The position numbers and the translations under genes are program-made. A DNA stretch of 64,000 nucleotides from Trileptium ribeirensis (taxonomy: Eukaryota > Nematoda > Enoplea > Enoplida > Thoracostomopsidae), in assembly GCA_030248225.1 (NCBI GenBank), contig JASANE010007292.1:1-64000 (forward strand), in the 5' to 3' direction. Every line of letters begins with the position of its first letter. The stretch's first letter is position 1. Below are positions 35,901-46,282 of this stretch, in pieces. Under the pieces are notes generated by a model. It worked only from the letters and a program-made list of their open reading frames with translations. It searched no databases and was not told the origin of the DNA.

Positions 35901-38900
35901 ATGGCCAGGCTAAGTTAAACTATTGCATAATTGAAGTGTAGAAAATACCCTGCATACCGGGTAGAGCGTACCTAGACACCGATTATTGATATATATATAA
36001 TTACCATAAATCATTAGTACTTACCGTGCCAAAGGATGAAACGATCAATTTCTCGTGGCAAGTTTTGATAGCAAAACGGCCGGTATTCGGGTATTAATAA
36101 GATGGCTAAAATAATATAAGCCATAAAAATACTAATATTGATTTTCTCATAAACTGCAAGAAACTCCAACACAAAATATTCTAACAAAGGTAACACGACT
36201 CTCTATACCATTCGAACTGACTTCCCCTAGGGCTAATCTCAGCGATGTCAACTCGGTTCACGGCGGGTAGAAAACACCTTAGTAACTTTTTTTGAATTTT
36301 TATATACAACCATTACCACGAAATATTCTGAACTTTGAGCGACCGAAATGTGACAAATACATAGCCATGACTGTTATACTTAATAGCAACTAGAAAATGG
36401 ACGTGGCCGAGCAATCGTGAACGGGAAGTCTACTTTAGTGGCATTTTATTCATTGTCTCGCTGAACCAACGTCTATAATTTATTGTGGTACTACTAACAA
36501 AAGGTGTATATCCTTCTAAATTATCTCCGTTACGTCAAATTTTGAATGTGAGCAGTTCTTTAATACGTTAAGCTCTGTATGAATTGATGGAGACGAGGGA
36601 TCATACAATATCCGGAGTGCACAATGCTATAATTCCTATTGATAGGATTTAAAATTAATAGTTGCTTTACCTAATGCAAGCCCTGCATACAACTATTGCC
36701 CCTATCTGCTGCCAATTGGTCTTTTTATTTGCGATTTTCAACAAGAGTTATTACTATTTTTCCATAAAACTATTGGTTTTAAAATCATACAAAATAACGA
36801 GCCGTTTTAAACAAAACCCGTGGGTTTTTGACGTGAAAATTATATACAAAAAGCGCGGAATTTATCGTCTAATACGTCATTAACTATCCTGTCAAGCTGC
36901 GTTTGACCTCTAAAACTATGTTCATAACAGCAATCAACAAGCAACCATGGCGAATGGGCCACCGTATTTCGGACCAGCCAACTTTAAACATTCGCAGTTT
37001 CCATAAGGCGTAAGTCTAATCTTGGCGGTGATTAACAAGAAGAGTTTTACTATATACCGTATGTATATAAAAGCTAAAGCATAACGTGACCAATACCATG
37101 CTTCGCAATTTTTCTAACAATGCTTAAATGCTATAAAAACTTTTCTGCAAAGAGAATATTTAGGCTGAAAAATCAAAAAAAACTTGTAATAAAACTCGAA
37201 TAGCAGCGAATAGCGAAAAACCTGACAACAGAAAAACTGCTTTTTCTTTCCGTAAACAAATACATGAATCTGCAAAACAACACTTGCTTTTTTATTCTAA
37301 TTGCACAAATGTATTACGTATTCAGCACCCATGATGTACACGCTTACAGATAATGTATTAAACATACGGGCGAAACCTCATACAATTCCCAACTTTTGAA
37401 GATATACAAAGAATCTAATATGGTGACAAAAATGCTATACCAATCTTAAAGTATTTAGAACGCATCGGGCATACCTACAAGATATGAATTATATAGCGAT
37501 CAAATCTAAACATTTTCAAGGTACAAAAAGGTTGCGTATTAATACAAATCGATATGTATCACCACTAAACAAGTAATTTTAAATTCTCTAAATATATAAA
37601 CGTTTTCAGACTTAATATTAATGCTTCCAAAATTTTATTGCAATATTAGCGTTATCGTGGTCATACAAAGAAACCCACTTCATATTCTACAACAAGCAAA
37701 GAATCGAAAACCTCAGTAACTGCTTTAAAGATTAGTTATAGGTATCATTGATTTCATATTCTGTGTTCCCAATTTTCTTCACATTTTCAAAAATAAATCG
37801 AGAAACGTATTAGTTATAAACGCTGTGCAGCGCACGCAGTGAAAACGTTTAGAGACTGAAGTGCTTGTCAGGTGTCGAGCAAAGTGCCTGTAGCCAATTA
37901 AAGGCAGACATAGAAAACAATTTTTTTACAGAGAATCTCCCCGAATCAGCTACAGCTGTTCCACTATGAATACCCTGCATCGTTTTCTAGCATCTATTTA
38001 AATTTCAAACGTACTTGTTTTAATTGCCAGAACACCGCGCACAACGTTTCACGTAAAGTTGGTAATCCAGTTCTTATCGTAATAAAATACAATATTGACA
38101 ACTACAGAAATATTTACATCGACCCGTCCTAAAATACCAGACTCCAAATGTATCTATCGGTATCTAAATTGAATCCATTCCAACAAAAGTTTCGGATAGG
38201 GAGTGATTTGCCAAGATTTGTGAAATAGCGTAACATTAACATTAGATTAGCTTAGCTTGTGTCTTTAATGTTTGGCCGAATGAATAAAATATAAAATTAT
38301 AATAATTTTATTAATCTACTAAATTGATAAGATAGTAGGGCCAGGAGCATTCACTTTCGGATTTTACCTTCACGTTGTATCGAAAAATTTATTTTAACTC
38401 GAAATTGCATGTCAACATTCAAATGGTGGGAGAACACGTTTATTAAGAAGTGAACCAGTGGTCTCCGTAAAGTATCTAGTTATATAAGGTAAAACAAATA
38501 ATGGTCAACGCCGTTAGCTAGAGCAAAAAAACTTACAAATCAAATACGAGGGCAGAACTGGTGCTACAGCGCCCGAAACTCCAGTCAACAAAAGTTAGGT
38601 CGCGTCAGGGTTGACGCTTGAACCATTTGTTATCAACATCGCTATCGTCACTAGATAAGTGACTGCTGCTCTGCGGCATAAGATGTGGGTTCCGAACCGG
38701 ATAGCATACTAAAGTTATAATATACAAACAGACTATTTTCTCATAATTTAATGTGAAAATCTCTTATCCTGTCTTTCCGTCCCTTTGTGGGATGTCCTGG
38801 TTTTATGGAAAGGATTCGATATTATCTGTTAACCTGGTAAAACCTTCTTTTTTCGGCTGCCTGGCTGCTAATGCTATAGTAAAGTTAAAGGTTTGGTCGA

Positions 38901-40048
38901 AATTTTTGAAAGGCATTAGGAAATGACAATAATTCTGTTGAAACAAAAAACGGTAGCTCTTCTTCTTAATATAGTTGAATTCAAATTTACTAAACCGGAA
39001 CAATTCAGGATAAACATTTGACATTTGGGAAAGTAACAAATTATTGGCTGGGCACAATAATACTGACTGAATTTACAACTATGCCTTTCTAGTTTATTTC
39101 ATGGGCCAAATGTTGACCAACTATATTCTGCACGCAAAGAAAATTCAATATAGCTAACAGTGGAAGCAGCGCAAAGTGTCACAGAATGGCACTGCCAACC
39201 TAGATCCAAAAACAGTTACATATATATGGAAGACAAAAAAGTTATAAATCATAATAACTCGTGAAATTTTTCGCTCATGGAACAGGACATAAGTGAAGAG
39301 TACGCTGATTTTCTACAGAGAAAATAAATTAGGCTGCATTACTCGTAGAATGGAGGTACACAGTGCCCTAGATCATTTTTTGACATCTTGGTCTTTAGCT
39401 GAATCCGCAACTCTCCTCACAATAAAACCAAAAACTAATAATAATATTTAAAGAGCGGCCAAATTAAAAACGAAGAATAGCAGCAAACTCTGTTGGCGAT
39501 AAGTTCGAAATGCCAAGTAACAGTCGATCGCAAAACAACCCTTCATAGGATGTATTGTCTACAATTTGCTATTCGGTCATAGGATGTATTATAATTTTAT
39601 CTAAATTTACATCTACCAAGTCAAAACATCTTCGCGGTTCCTAGAATTCACAGAATCTAATAAATCTCGGCTAGTGCTATAATATAAATCCCAGAGGATT
39701 AAGGCTATGCTGTTTATAAAGGGTTTTATTTAAGTCAATAATTATGTCCCGAAACAACAATAAATGTTCTGCTGAAACTGTTAGTTTAGCAAAAGATTAG
39801 TTGTTAATATTAAAAATACATCAACGGTGATGTACATAGTTGGAAGCTACATTCAAACATGGCCAAAAGAATTAAAGGTTCTCACCGATCGTAGCTCATT
39901 AAAGGTCTACACTGGCACCAGACCCAAGCGTGCGTCTTCTAGCTCGAACCGTTTGACAATATGTGACATCATTTTGCCATTTAAAGTCTTAAAATATAAC
40001 AGAATATAGCGAAAGATTACTTCGTTATTTTTTTTGGCCATTCGTTAC
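32951..40048. mobile_element. 7.1-kb insertion of unknown type inside the gypsy pol region
   Basis: The integrase C-terminal region stops at 32950 and resumes at 40049. Both edges carry ACCTTT (32945-32950 and 40049-40054), a 6-bp target duplication. The inserted DNA starts GTAACGAA and ends TTCGTTAC, an 8-bp terminal inverted repeat; no longer inverted repeat is seen. The interior is AT-rich, with open frames no longer than about 100 codons (for example minus strand 34946-35242) and no recognised transposase, polymerase or capsid protein. No internal LTRs were noticed. It may be a long non-autonomous DNA transposon or a very old autonomous element. The interval 33050-39800 holds no other feature I can name. 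Confidence 0.7.
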
Positions 40049-40054
40049 ACCTTT

Positions 40055-40342
40055 AACGTTCGAGTCCAGCCAAAAGGTCCAACATGGAGAAGACATCTGG
40101 AACAACTCCAACCAAGGCATATCTCGGAGGACGACACAGAACATGGATCAAATCCCACCGTTTCTCCATCTCTTCCGCCCCGCAGCGGCTCCAGTCCAAC
40201 TCCAGTGGCTAGGGACGTTCAGATCAAAAACAACACTGTCCAGGAGTACGGTCCCCACAATCCAAGACGCTCCACTCGCACTCGAAAATCTGTTCAAAGA
40301 TTTACGATGAACGTCAGATTAGGTGGGGAGGTGTTATGGTGA
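40055..40342 (+). pseudogene. C-terminal tail of gypsy pol, separated by the insertion
   Basis: This open segment carries GPTWRRHLEQLQPRH, typical of the end of the integrase region in gypsy-type elements, followed by a Ser/Pro-rich linker and a basic stretch RRSTRTRKSVQRF. The TGA at 40340-40342 lies 11 bases inside the 3' LTR, a common arrangement. Its match to the expected continuation of the pol segment ending at 32950 is the main evidence that the intervening 7.1 kb was inserted. Confidence 0.85.
40317..40331 (+). promoter_or_regulatory. Polypurine tract of the gypsy element
   Basis: The purine-rich AGGTGGGGAGG immediately before the 3' LTR is the position used to prime plus-strand DNA synthesis. 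The minus-strand gypsy remnant has GGCGGAGAGG in the same place. Confidence 0.75.
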
Positions 40343-40672
40343 TCGACAATTAGCGAACATTCCAGAACATACTGCAAAGTCTAGAAACTTCTAGAACACT
40401 CCATAACGTCATTCTCAGAACGTTCCAGAGCCTTTTATGACGACAATTGAAGAATCTTCCAGAACGTTCGATCACATGATCACATATATGAGAATGTTCC
40501 ATTAGTACGTAAAAGCTAATGTCGAAACAGTAACGTATGACTTCTTTCAGTACATTTGTTACCGTTTGTTTCATTCAACTCCATTCGTGTTTTCCGTGTT
40601 TGTGTGTTAATAAACGTTTACTTCAAGTCCCGTTGTCTGTGCTTTTTCATTCACACACTCGGAGATACAACA
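40332..40672 (+). repeat. 3' LTR
   Basis: 341 bp, colinear with the 5' LTR apart from about 20 substitutions and an extra ACGTTCCAG near 40418. It ends GATACAACA and is followed by the TCTAG target duplicate. Confidence 0.93.
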
Positions 40673-40677
40673 TCTAG

Positions 40678-43060
40678 GAATACCACAATTATTATACTAC
40701 ATATGTTGTTGCCTACACGACAATGTCTGATGAAAATCGAAATCGAATAATTGTTTTTTTGCATTGCGAAAACGGAAACTCAGATATGCTAAATTGGCTC
40801 AGTATGACAAAATTAGGCCCAGTGATTTTGCATTGCATGAACTTTACTTCCTTTGGAAATTTATAGCCTAAAAACCCAATAAAATTGTCCACCCCCTATT
40901 CATTTGATTAATTTTTTGCGACCTCTCTAATGAAGGGCGTTCCAGCGCGCTATCATCAACTAATGTATGTTTAAAATACAGTAGTTATGGTGCATTTTGT
41001 CATCTATTGGAGTGACCCGTATTGACGACCTGCGATTTTGAGATTATTAACGATTCCCGCTGTTTATAACTGATATTTTACACTGAAAAACTGTCTATTG
41101 TGTTTAGGAAAAATAAAACTGAAAATTGACTTCGGAATTACGTTCTCTACTTGAGAGGCCTCGCAGGAACCGCAAGCAAGGCATATAACAGTTTAGAATC
41201 ACTGGTTCATAATAGCTATTAACGTTGGTACTGCAAAATATCTCACTTTGGACACCTAAAATTGTCAGAGTTTCGCGCATATGAAGAACTTAATGATTAT
41301 ATATAAATTCCCGTAAGGTGGGAAAATAAGATTCCGAGTAAGTTGATCGATTTTGGGTTTATCTTCCTTTCGATGCCCTGCGATTTTTAGGTACTCAATA
41401 AAGCCCTTAAGTATGCTATAAAATACAATTATTTGCTAAATGTGCTTTTTGAGCAATTAATATTTCTGGTAAATGTTAGTTTCTATTAGTGAAGGGTAAC
41501 GGTCGGTTTTGAAGTCAAACGGACGGCTGTTAAAATTTTCAGCCGGCTGGTCGTCGGCCAATGGCCGAATCTGGCCAACAGGCAGTCGAAGTCTCAATCG
41601 TCGGCCAGAGGCTCAACACCTTTGCGGCGGCAAATGGATGGCTGACTGTCGAATCGAATTCAATATTCGAAAATACTTCTACAGTATTTGTTAAAAAATG
41701 GACATGCATATGAAGGTTTTGCACGGAGTATTGCAGCAAATGCAAATCCTTCATCTAGAGAGACTATAGCAAGACTGTACTATAGTTGGTGCGGTGGAAG
41801 GCCGGCTGAGAAGTCTATCATTAAACATTGACACATATTAGTTTAACTCTTTCCCAGATATAGTCACACTTGTGTGAACAGTGTGCGGTGGGACGCGATG
41901 AGTTAACATTGAGTTTGTCATTGGGCGTGCTTTTGCACGTACGTTCTTGTTACCTCGCTTTGTGAGGTTCCTTTCAATACTGAGGTAGCTAACGTAGAAG
42001 GCTCTCGCCGAAACGATACGGAGTCAATCTGCCGTCGCGGCAAAATTTTTTTCGACATTGCACAAAATACACAATAATTCATACGAACAATATATGTTAT
42101 ATACACGCTTAGATATAACAAGATGGTGCTAAACAGTACAAACTCCTTGTATGTTGGTTATAGGCAATTATATATCCATCAAAATGTTCCAATAATAGAG
42201 TTAATTCACCTCCTATATAGTAGTAAATGTATAGAACTCGGCCGGTGGAGCGACGGCCCATAACTGCTGACCAACGACATTCGAGACTGTCAATGGTGAA
42301 AAATATAGTACAGGATTTGCGAACTTAACGGCCGAATAATCGTTAACAGCCTGCCGTTGCGGACGACCGAGATGATATTCTTCCGGCCGCCCGACGGCCG
42401 TGCATTTAACGGTCGGTCTACAACTTTCACAGTCGTTGCCCAACTCAGTTCCTGTAGATTTTTTAATTTTTAATTGCTGTACAATAAAACTGCGAAATTC
42501 GGAAACACCGAACATACAGAAATTGTGATCTGAGAAAGCAGATTTAATCATGAGAATTTGAGGCTGAGAAAGCAGATTTGGAATAAATTATTTGGAAAGC
42601 AGCAAAACGCAATGTTCGCTGCAGTGGTTATACTAAACTTTTGAAAGCGTCTTTCCTCCACTTCGTAGTTATGGGATGTATTTTCACTTTCCTTGTTAAA
42701 TACATAATTCCCAAATTAAATTAGTGATGAATAACGTATACGATAATTACCACGTAATCATTATTACTTAAAAATATATGTCAGCATAAGTGATCCTGTC
42801 TGGATTTAGCATCAACAAAGTCAATCGTCTTGACAGATCTGAAATGATCTTTATTTAAAAAAGAATATATATTTTCCTATATATTTGAGAAATTTGTCTT
42901 GCCAAATATAGATAGGAAATTATTGCTTTATTATTAAAGGAAAAGTAACAAGGATGTAACAAGAAACAATAGTTTTTCTTATCTGGGACTCTCTGAATGG
43001 AACAACTTGCCAAGAGCGTTACGAAATTCAATTTCTGGAGAGGCCGGTTTATAAGCAGTT
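40678..43060. other. Unrecognised noncoding stretch
   Basis: No gene recognised. GC-richer patches with GGCCGG-type words occur at 41510-41660 and 42240-42420; the second contains GATGATATTCTTCCGGCCG, resembling GATGATATTCTGGCCGGCC near 44185, which suggests another old dispersed repeat. A short inverted pair TTAACTC/GAGTTAA brackets about 41843-41906. Confidence 0.4.
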
Positions 43061-43067
43061 GCTGGTT

Positions 43068-43215
43068 CAACCGACCTCCCCCCAGAAATTTGGGGGGGTG
43101 GGGGTCCGACAGACCCCTTCCCCCAAAAAACTGGGGGTCCGAGCCGTCCCCTCCCAGAAACTGGGTGGGGTCGGGGCATATCAACCCCCCGGTGAAACTG
43201 GGGGGGGGCAGGCGA
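43068..43215 (+). repeat. G-run/C-run tandem array
   Basis: Three to four diverged units of roughly 40 bp centre on CAGAAACTGGGGG-like words with runs of up to nine G. The plus strand alternates G runs and C runs, so either strand could form G-quadruplexes or the duplex could fold as short hairpins. The flanks on both sides are AT-rich. Confidence 0.75.
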
Positions 43216-43344
43216 AAACGCCCGTATCATCAAACACGGGTTTATATGTGAGTGCGGGGAAGTGTAATACTCTTCCCTAATGCACTCTTTTTATTATTAA
43301 AAGTTTCCTTCGTATCTAGAAAATTTTTCTGTGCTGAAATGGTT

Positions 43345-43465
43345 AGGAAATTATTCCTATTACTATCATAAGAAGAAAATTTTCATCATATGTAGGAATA
43401 ATGGCGTAAACTAAAAATTGCCTGAATAATCAGGAAATTTAGTACTGAATATTGTGTACTAATGT
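43345..43465 (+). repeat. Diverged copy of the 20-kb AT-rich repeat
   Basis: GGAAATTATTCCTATTACTA, AAAATTGCCTGAATAATCAG and GGAAATTTAGTACTGAAT follow the same order as the unit at 20002-20228. It confirms that unit as a dispersed repeat. Confidence 0.65.
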
Positions 43466-45237
43466 CTATAACAGATGATTCCTTTAGTGATCTGACACGT
43501 CCAAATTTTGCGTCAGCCGCGTATTGAGTGTATGCTTGCTGTGAATTTTTATACCACAAGATGATCCGATTTGGACCCGTTAACACTGTGCGTGTCAGTT
43601 GAATTGATCGCAATGTCAACACTCTTCTAGAGTTAGAATTCAAATTACCGTACCAGTTGGAGATTAACGTTTATCTTAAACAACACACATAGTTGAAAAG
43701 ACTTCAATTTTTTCAGGGCAACAGTTCAGAATGGACGACAGACTTTAGGGGCTTATAATGGTCCTAAAACATAAGCTACATGTCGTACGAAATTTAATAG
43801 CATTTTAAGACTAAAATCACACGTACTTACTTGAGTACCGGTAGCCTCGCTAAGTTCAGCCACAATCTTGGTATGATATGAAAGTGTTTTGTAGAATATT
43901 TTATGAACCAGCTGCGTCACGAATAGCTAATTAATCAGGACAGTTTTATGTTTTATTTTTATGTTTTATGTGGAAGTACATTATTTCATTGGGAATGTTG
44001 GTATATATGTTATATATATTGATTCGTGACCGCTAAAACACTGTTTCTGTATTTGATAGAATACGAACTTCAGAGCGCAAGGTCTCGTTACTGTTATGTT
44101 GTGCAGTGATATGTTGCCTAGTGCATGGAACCGGCAGAGGAATCTACTGGCCGGGCTAGTATTGCACAGTCGCCGGTATCAGATGATATTCTGGCCGGCC
44201 CGTTTACTGAACAAGAAACCATGTTCTGTCGTTGTCATATTAAAATTTATGAGGTATTTTAGAAAAGTTATACGCTTTATTTAAAGTTTACTCTCACCGA
44301 CATAAACTTTATCTAATTGCATGTTCGATTTTAACACGCTCGACATATTATAATCCATCAATAGGTTAAATATTGCTTGTACATAAACACATTACAGTCC
44401 ACAAATGTGATATAATGTTTTGTATTAGCACTGATGTTTCAATTCTTGGTTAAATAGAAAGCTTTCCCATAATTTGATACTGCCTAAAATGCAGTAGGAA
44501 AATAGTTTTAAATGTCAGATAGTTCGCCAGTAAGCTTTATTTATTGAACTACCATAATCTGGGGGTTTTTATGTTAGAGTCATATAGTCCGTAGTTGAGC
44601 CATTACGTCTAGTGTGCCTAACCTATATTGTTATTCTTTGTCACGTTTCCAAATATTTGTTATGTTCTGTTATCGAAACTCCTACAATATTTCTTCGTAG
44701 CATCGTTGTTTCTTCGTAATCATCACGGCAAATCTTTTTAGATCACATAATAGTAATTTCTGGTCCAGCTTTTGAACTGCTTTGAAAACAACTTTAACTA
44801 AAATTATACGGTGTTTGTACCGTACAACGCTTTGAGATTGGATGCAGATAGGTCAGCAAATACGCGACCATTTAAGACCGAAAATGAACATTAAAAATTA
44901 GTATTTTGAGAATATATCACGGAAAAAACTGCGGAAATTATTTAATTTAGTATAGATTTTAAGTGGTATTACGCGCCGATTGGCCGGCAAAATCTTAGTC
45001 CGTGGTCAACATTAAGTGGCCAATGTTTCCTGAACATGAGTAATATAATAGTCTCCATATCTCCTTACACTCACAATATGTTTGATCAGAAATTCTAAGA
45101 TTTATAGCTGCCTACCACTGCTTATTACCGAACATGCCGTTTACAAAATGCCAGTTTATGATGAGCAACGGCTAAGCTATTTCCAAGAACTGATCAATAC
45201 TTACTATACTTCATGTGGTCTGTACCTATACTACTGT
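43466..45237. other. Unrecognised AT-rich stretch
   Basis: No open frame above about 85 codons and no recognised motif apart from the GGCCGG-type patch at 44130-44210 noted for the preceding region. Confidence 0.45.
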
Positions 45238-46078
45238 ATCCTATGGTGAGAAGCGGCGGCCCTCCCGAAGCAGGGGGAGGGAGCCAAAATCAGAGAAAGC
45301 TCCATTTTTCAGGTATAGCCCCATAGTGTCCGGACCCGTAATCATCTCTAACCCCCTAAAGAGGTCTCTTTCAGGGATAGCCTCCAGACAATGCTAAATT
45401 ATTCTTTTCTTTTGGGTAAAGGATTTTTGGTAAATTTCCCTCCACCCCCAAAGCTTTGCTTAATATCGTCTACCCCTTCCCCATGGGTCTTTCCAACGGA
45501 AAAGGTTTCAGGGCTCTCTTCTTAAAGGGTACAAGAGGGGGCCTTAAATTCAGCGGTCGAAAATTTTTAAAAAATGTGGATTTTGATTTTTAGTTTCGAC
45601 CATAACTTTTGATTGAAGGGACCGACTGGGCTCAAATTTGGATATGTTATAGAAAACTCAACATTCTATATAAAATTGCATGATATATCTCAATAGTTTG
45701 CCCGTAACAAGATATGGAGTAAAACATAGGGAATCTAAGCCAAAAATCGATATTTGGAAATTTGGTTAGATACGTTTGATGCATTGGAGCGTTATGTTCA
45801 GTAGAAGAGCAGCTTAGGCTTAGGCTTAGCCTTAGTCTAAGGCTTAGTCTCAGGCTTAAGCTTAGTCTCAGGCTTGGGCTTAGGCTTAGTCTCCGGCTAG
45901 TCTCAGGCTTAGGGTTATGCTTAGTCTCACGCTTAGTCTCAGGCTAAGGCTTAGTCTAACGCTAGGGCTCAGGCTTAGTCTGAGGCTTTGTCTCAGGCTT
46001 AGGCTTAGTCTCAGGCTTAGGCTTAGGCTTTGTCTCAGGCTTAGGCTTAGTCTCAGGCTTAGGCTTAGGCTTATATTT
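45238..46078 (+). repeat. Third, diverged copy of the inverted-repeat noncoding block with a TTAGGC-like array
   Basis: From about 45238 the sequence follows 10312-10900 with many differences (shared words include AAAGGTTTCAGGGCTCT and AAATTTGGATATG). At 45808-46078 it ends in a longer array of TTAGGC, TTAGTC and TCAGGC hexamers than in the arms. A 121-codon open frame from 45917 translates the array into Leu/Arg/Ser repeats and is an artefact there. Confidence 0.78.
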
Positions 46079-46106
46079 AGTATATTTTCAGATATATTTC
46101 AAATAT

Positions 46107-46282
46107 GGCTACCTGCGGTAGACCAAAAAATAATAAATATAATATTATTGCATCAGATAGCTGAGACTCGAGCTGAGTTAAAATATACCAAAAACTTTGC
46201 TGTTGGACGATTACCAGATTCCCCCTGCTTCAGCTGTGCCCGTTTCTGGTTTAATGGTGTTGAACTAAAAATAGCGATTTAG
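46107..46282 (+). pseudogene. Possible N-terminus of a Merlin-like transposase
   Basis: The DNA ATGGCTACCTGCGGTAGACC reads MATCGRPKNN, close to MAARGRPQNN of the arm copies. In a shifted frame a CFSC pair near 46230 could be a zinc-ribbon remnant. Stops follow within about 20 codons in the ATG frame, and no catalytic region is recognised downstream. Unlike in the arms, the conserved block lies upstream of this start. It may be a different related element or a chance match. Confidence 0.3.

Larger units (their letters stand above)
28624..40672 (+). mobile_element. Ty3/gypsy LTR retrotransposon, degenerate, with a nested insertion
   Basis: Two direct LTRs (28624-28954 and 40332-40672) begin TGTTATGG and end GATACAACA, and are flanked by TCTAG on both sides (28619-28623 and 40673-40677). 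This is a 5-bp target duplication of the kind gypsy elements make. Between them lie gag and pol in the order capsid-like, zinc knuckles, protease, reverse transcriptase, RNase H, integrase. Integrase after RNase H is the gypsy order. A purine-rich AGGTGGGGAGG precedes the 3' LTR as its polypurine tract. A primer-binding site after the 5' LTR was not recognised. The LTRs differ by about 20 substitutions and one 9-bp indel by eye. Without the 7.1-kb nested insertion the element would be about 5 kb, normal for the family. Confidence 0.93.

Noticed and set aside
41843..41906. TTAACTC/GAGTTAA pair as piggyBac-like ends
   Set aside because: The interior is about 60 bp and no longer inverted repeat or related copy was noticed.
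45917..46080. Leu/Arg/Ser repeat peptide
   Set aside because: It is the TTAGGC-like array read in one frame.
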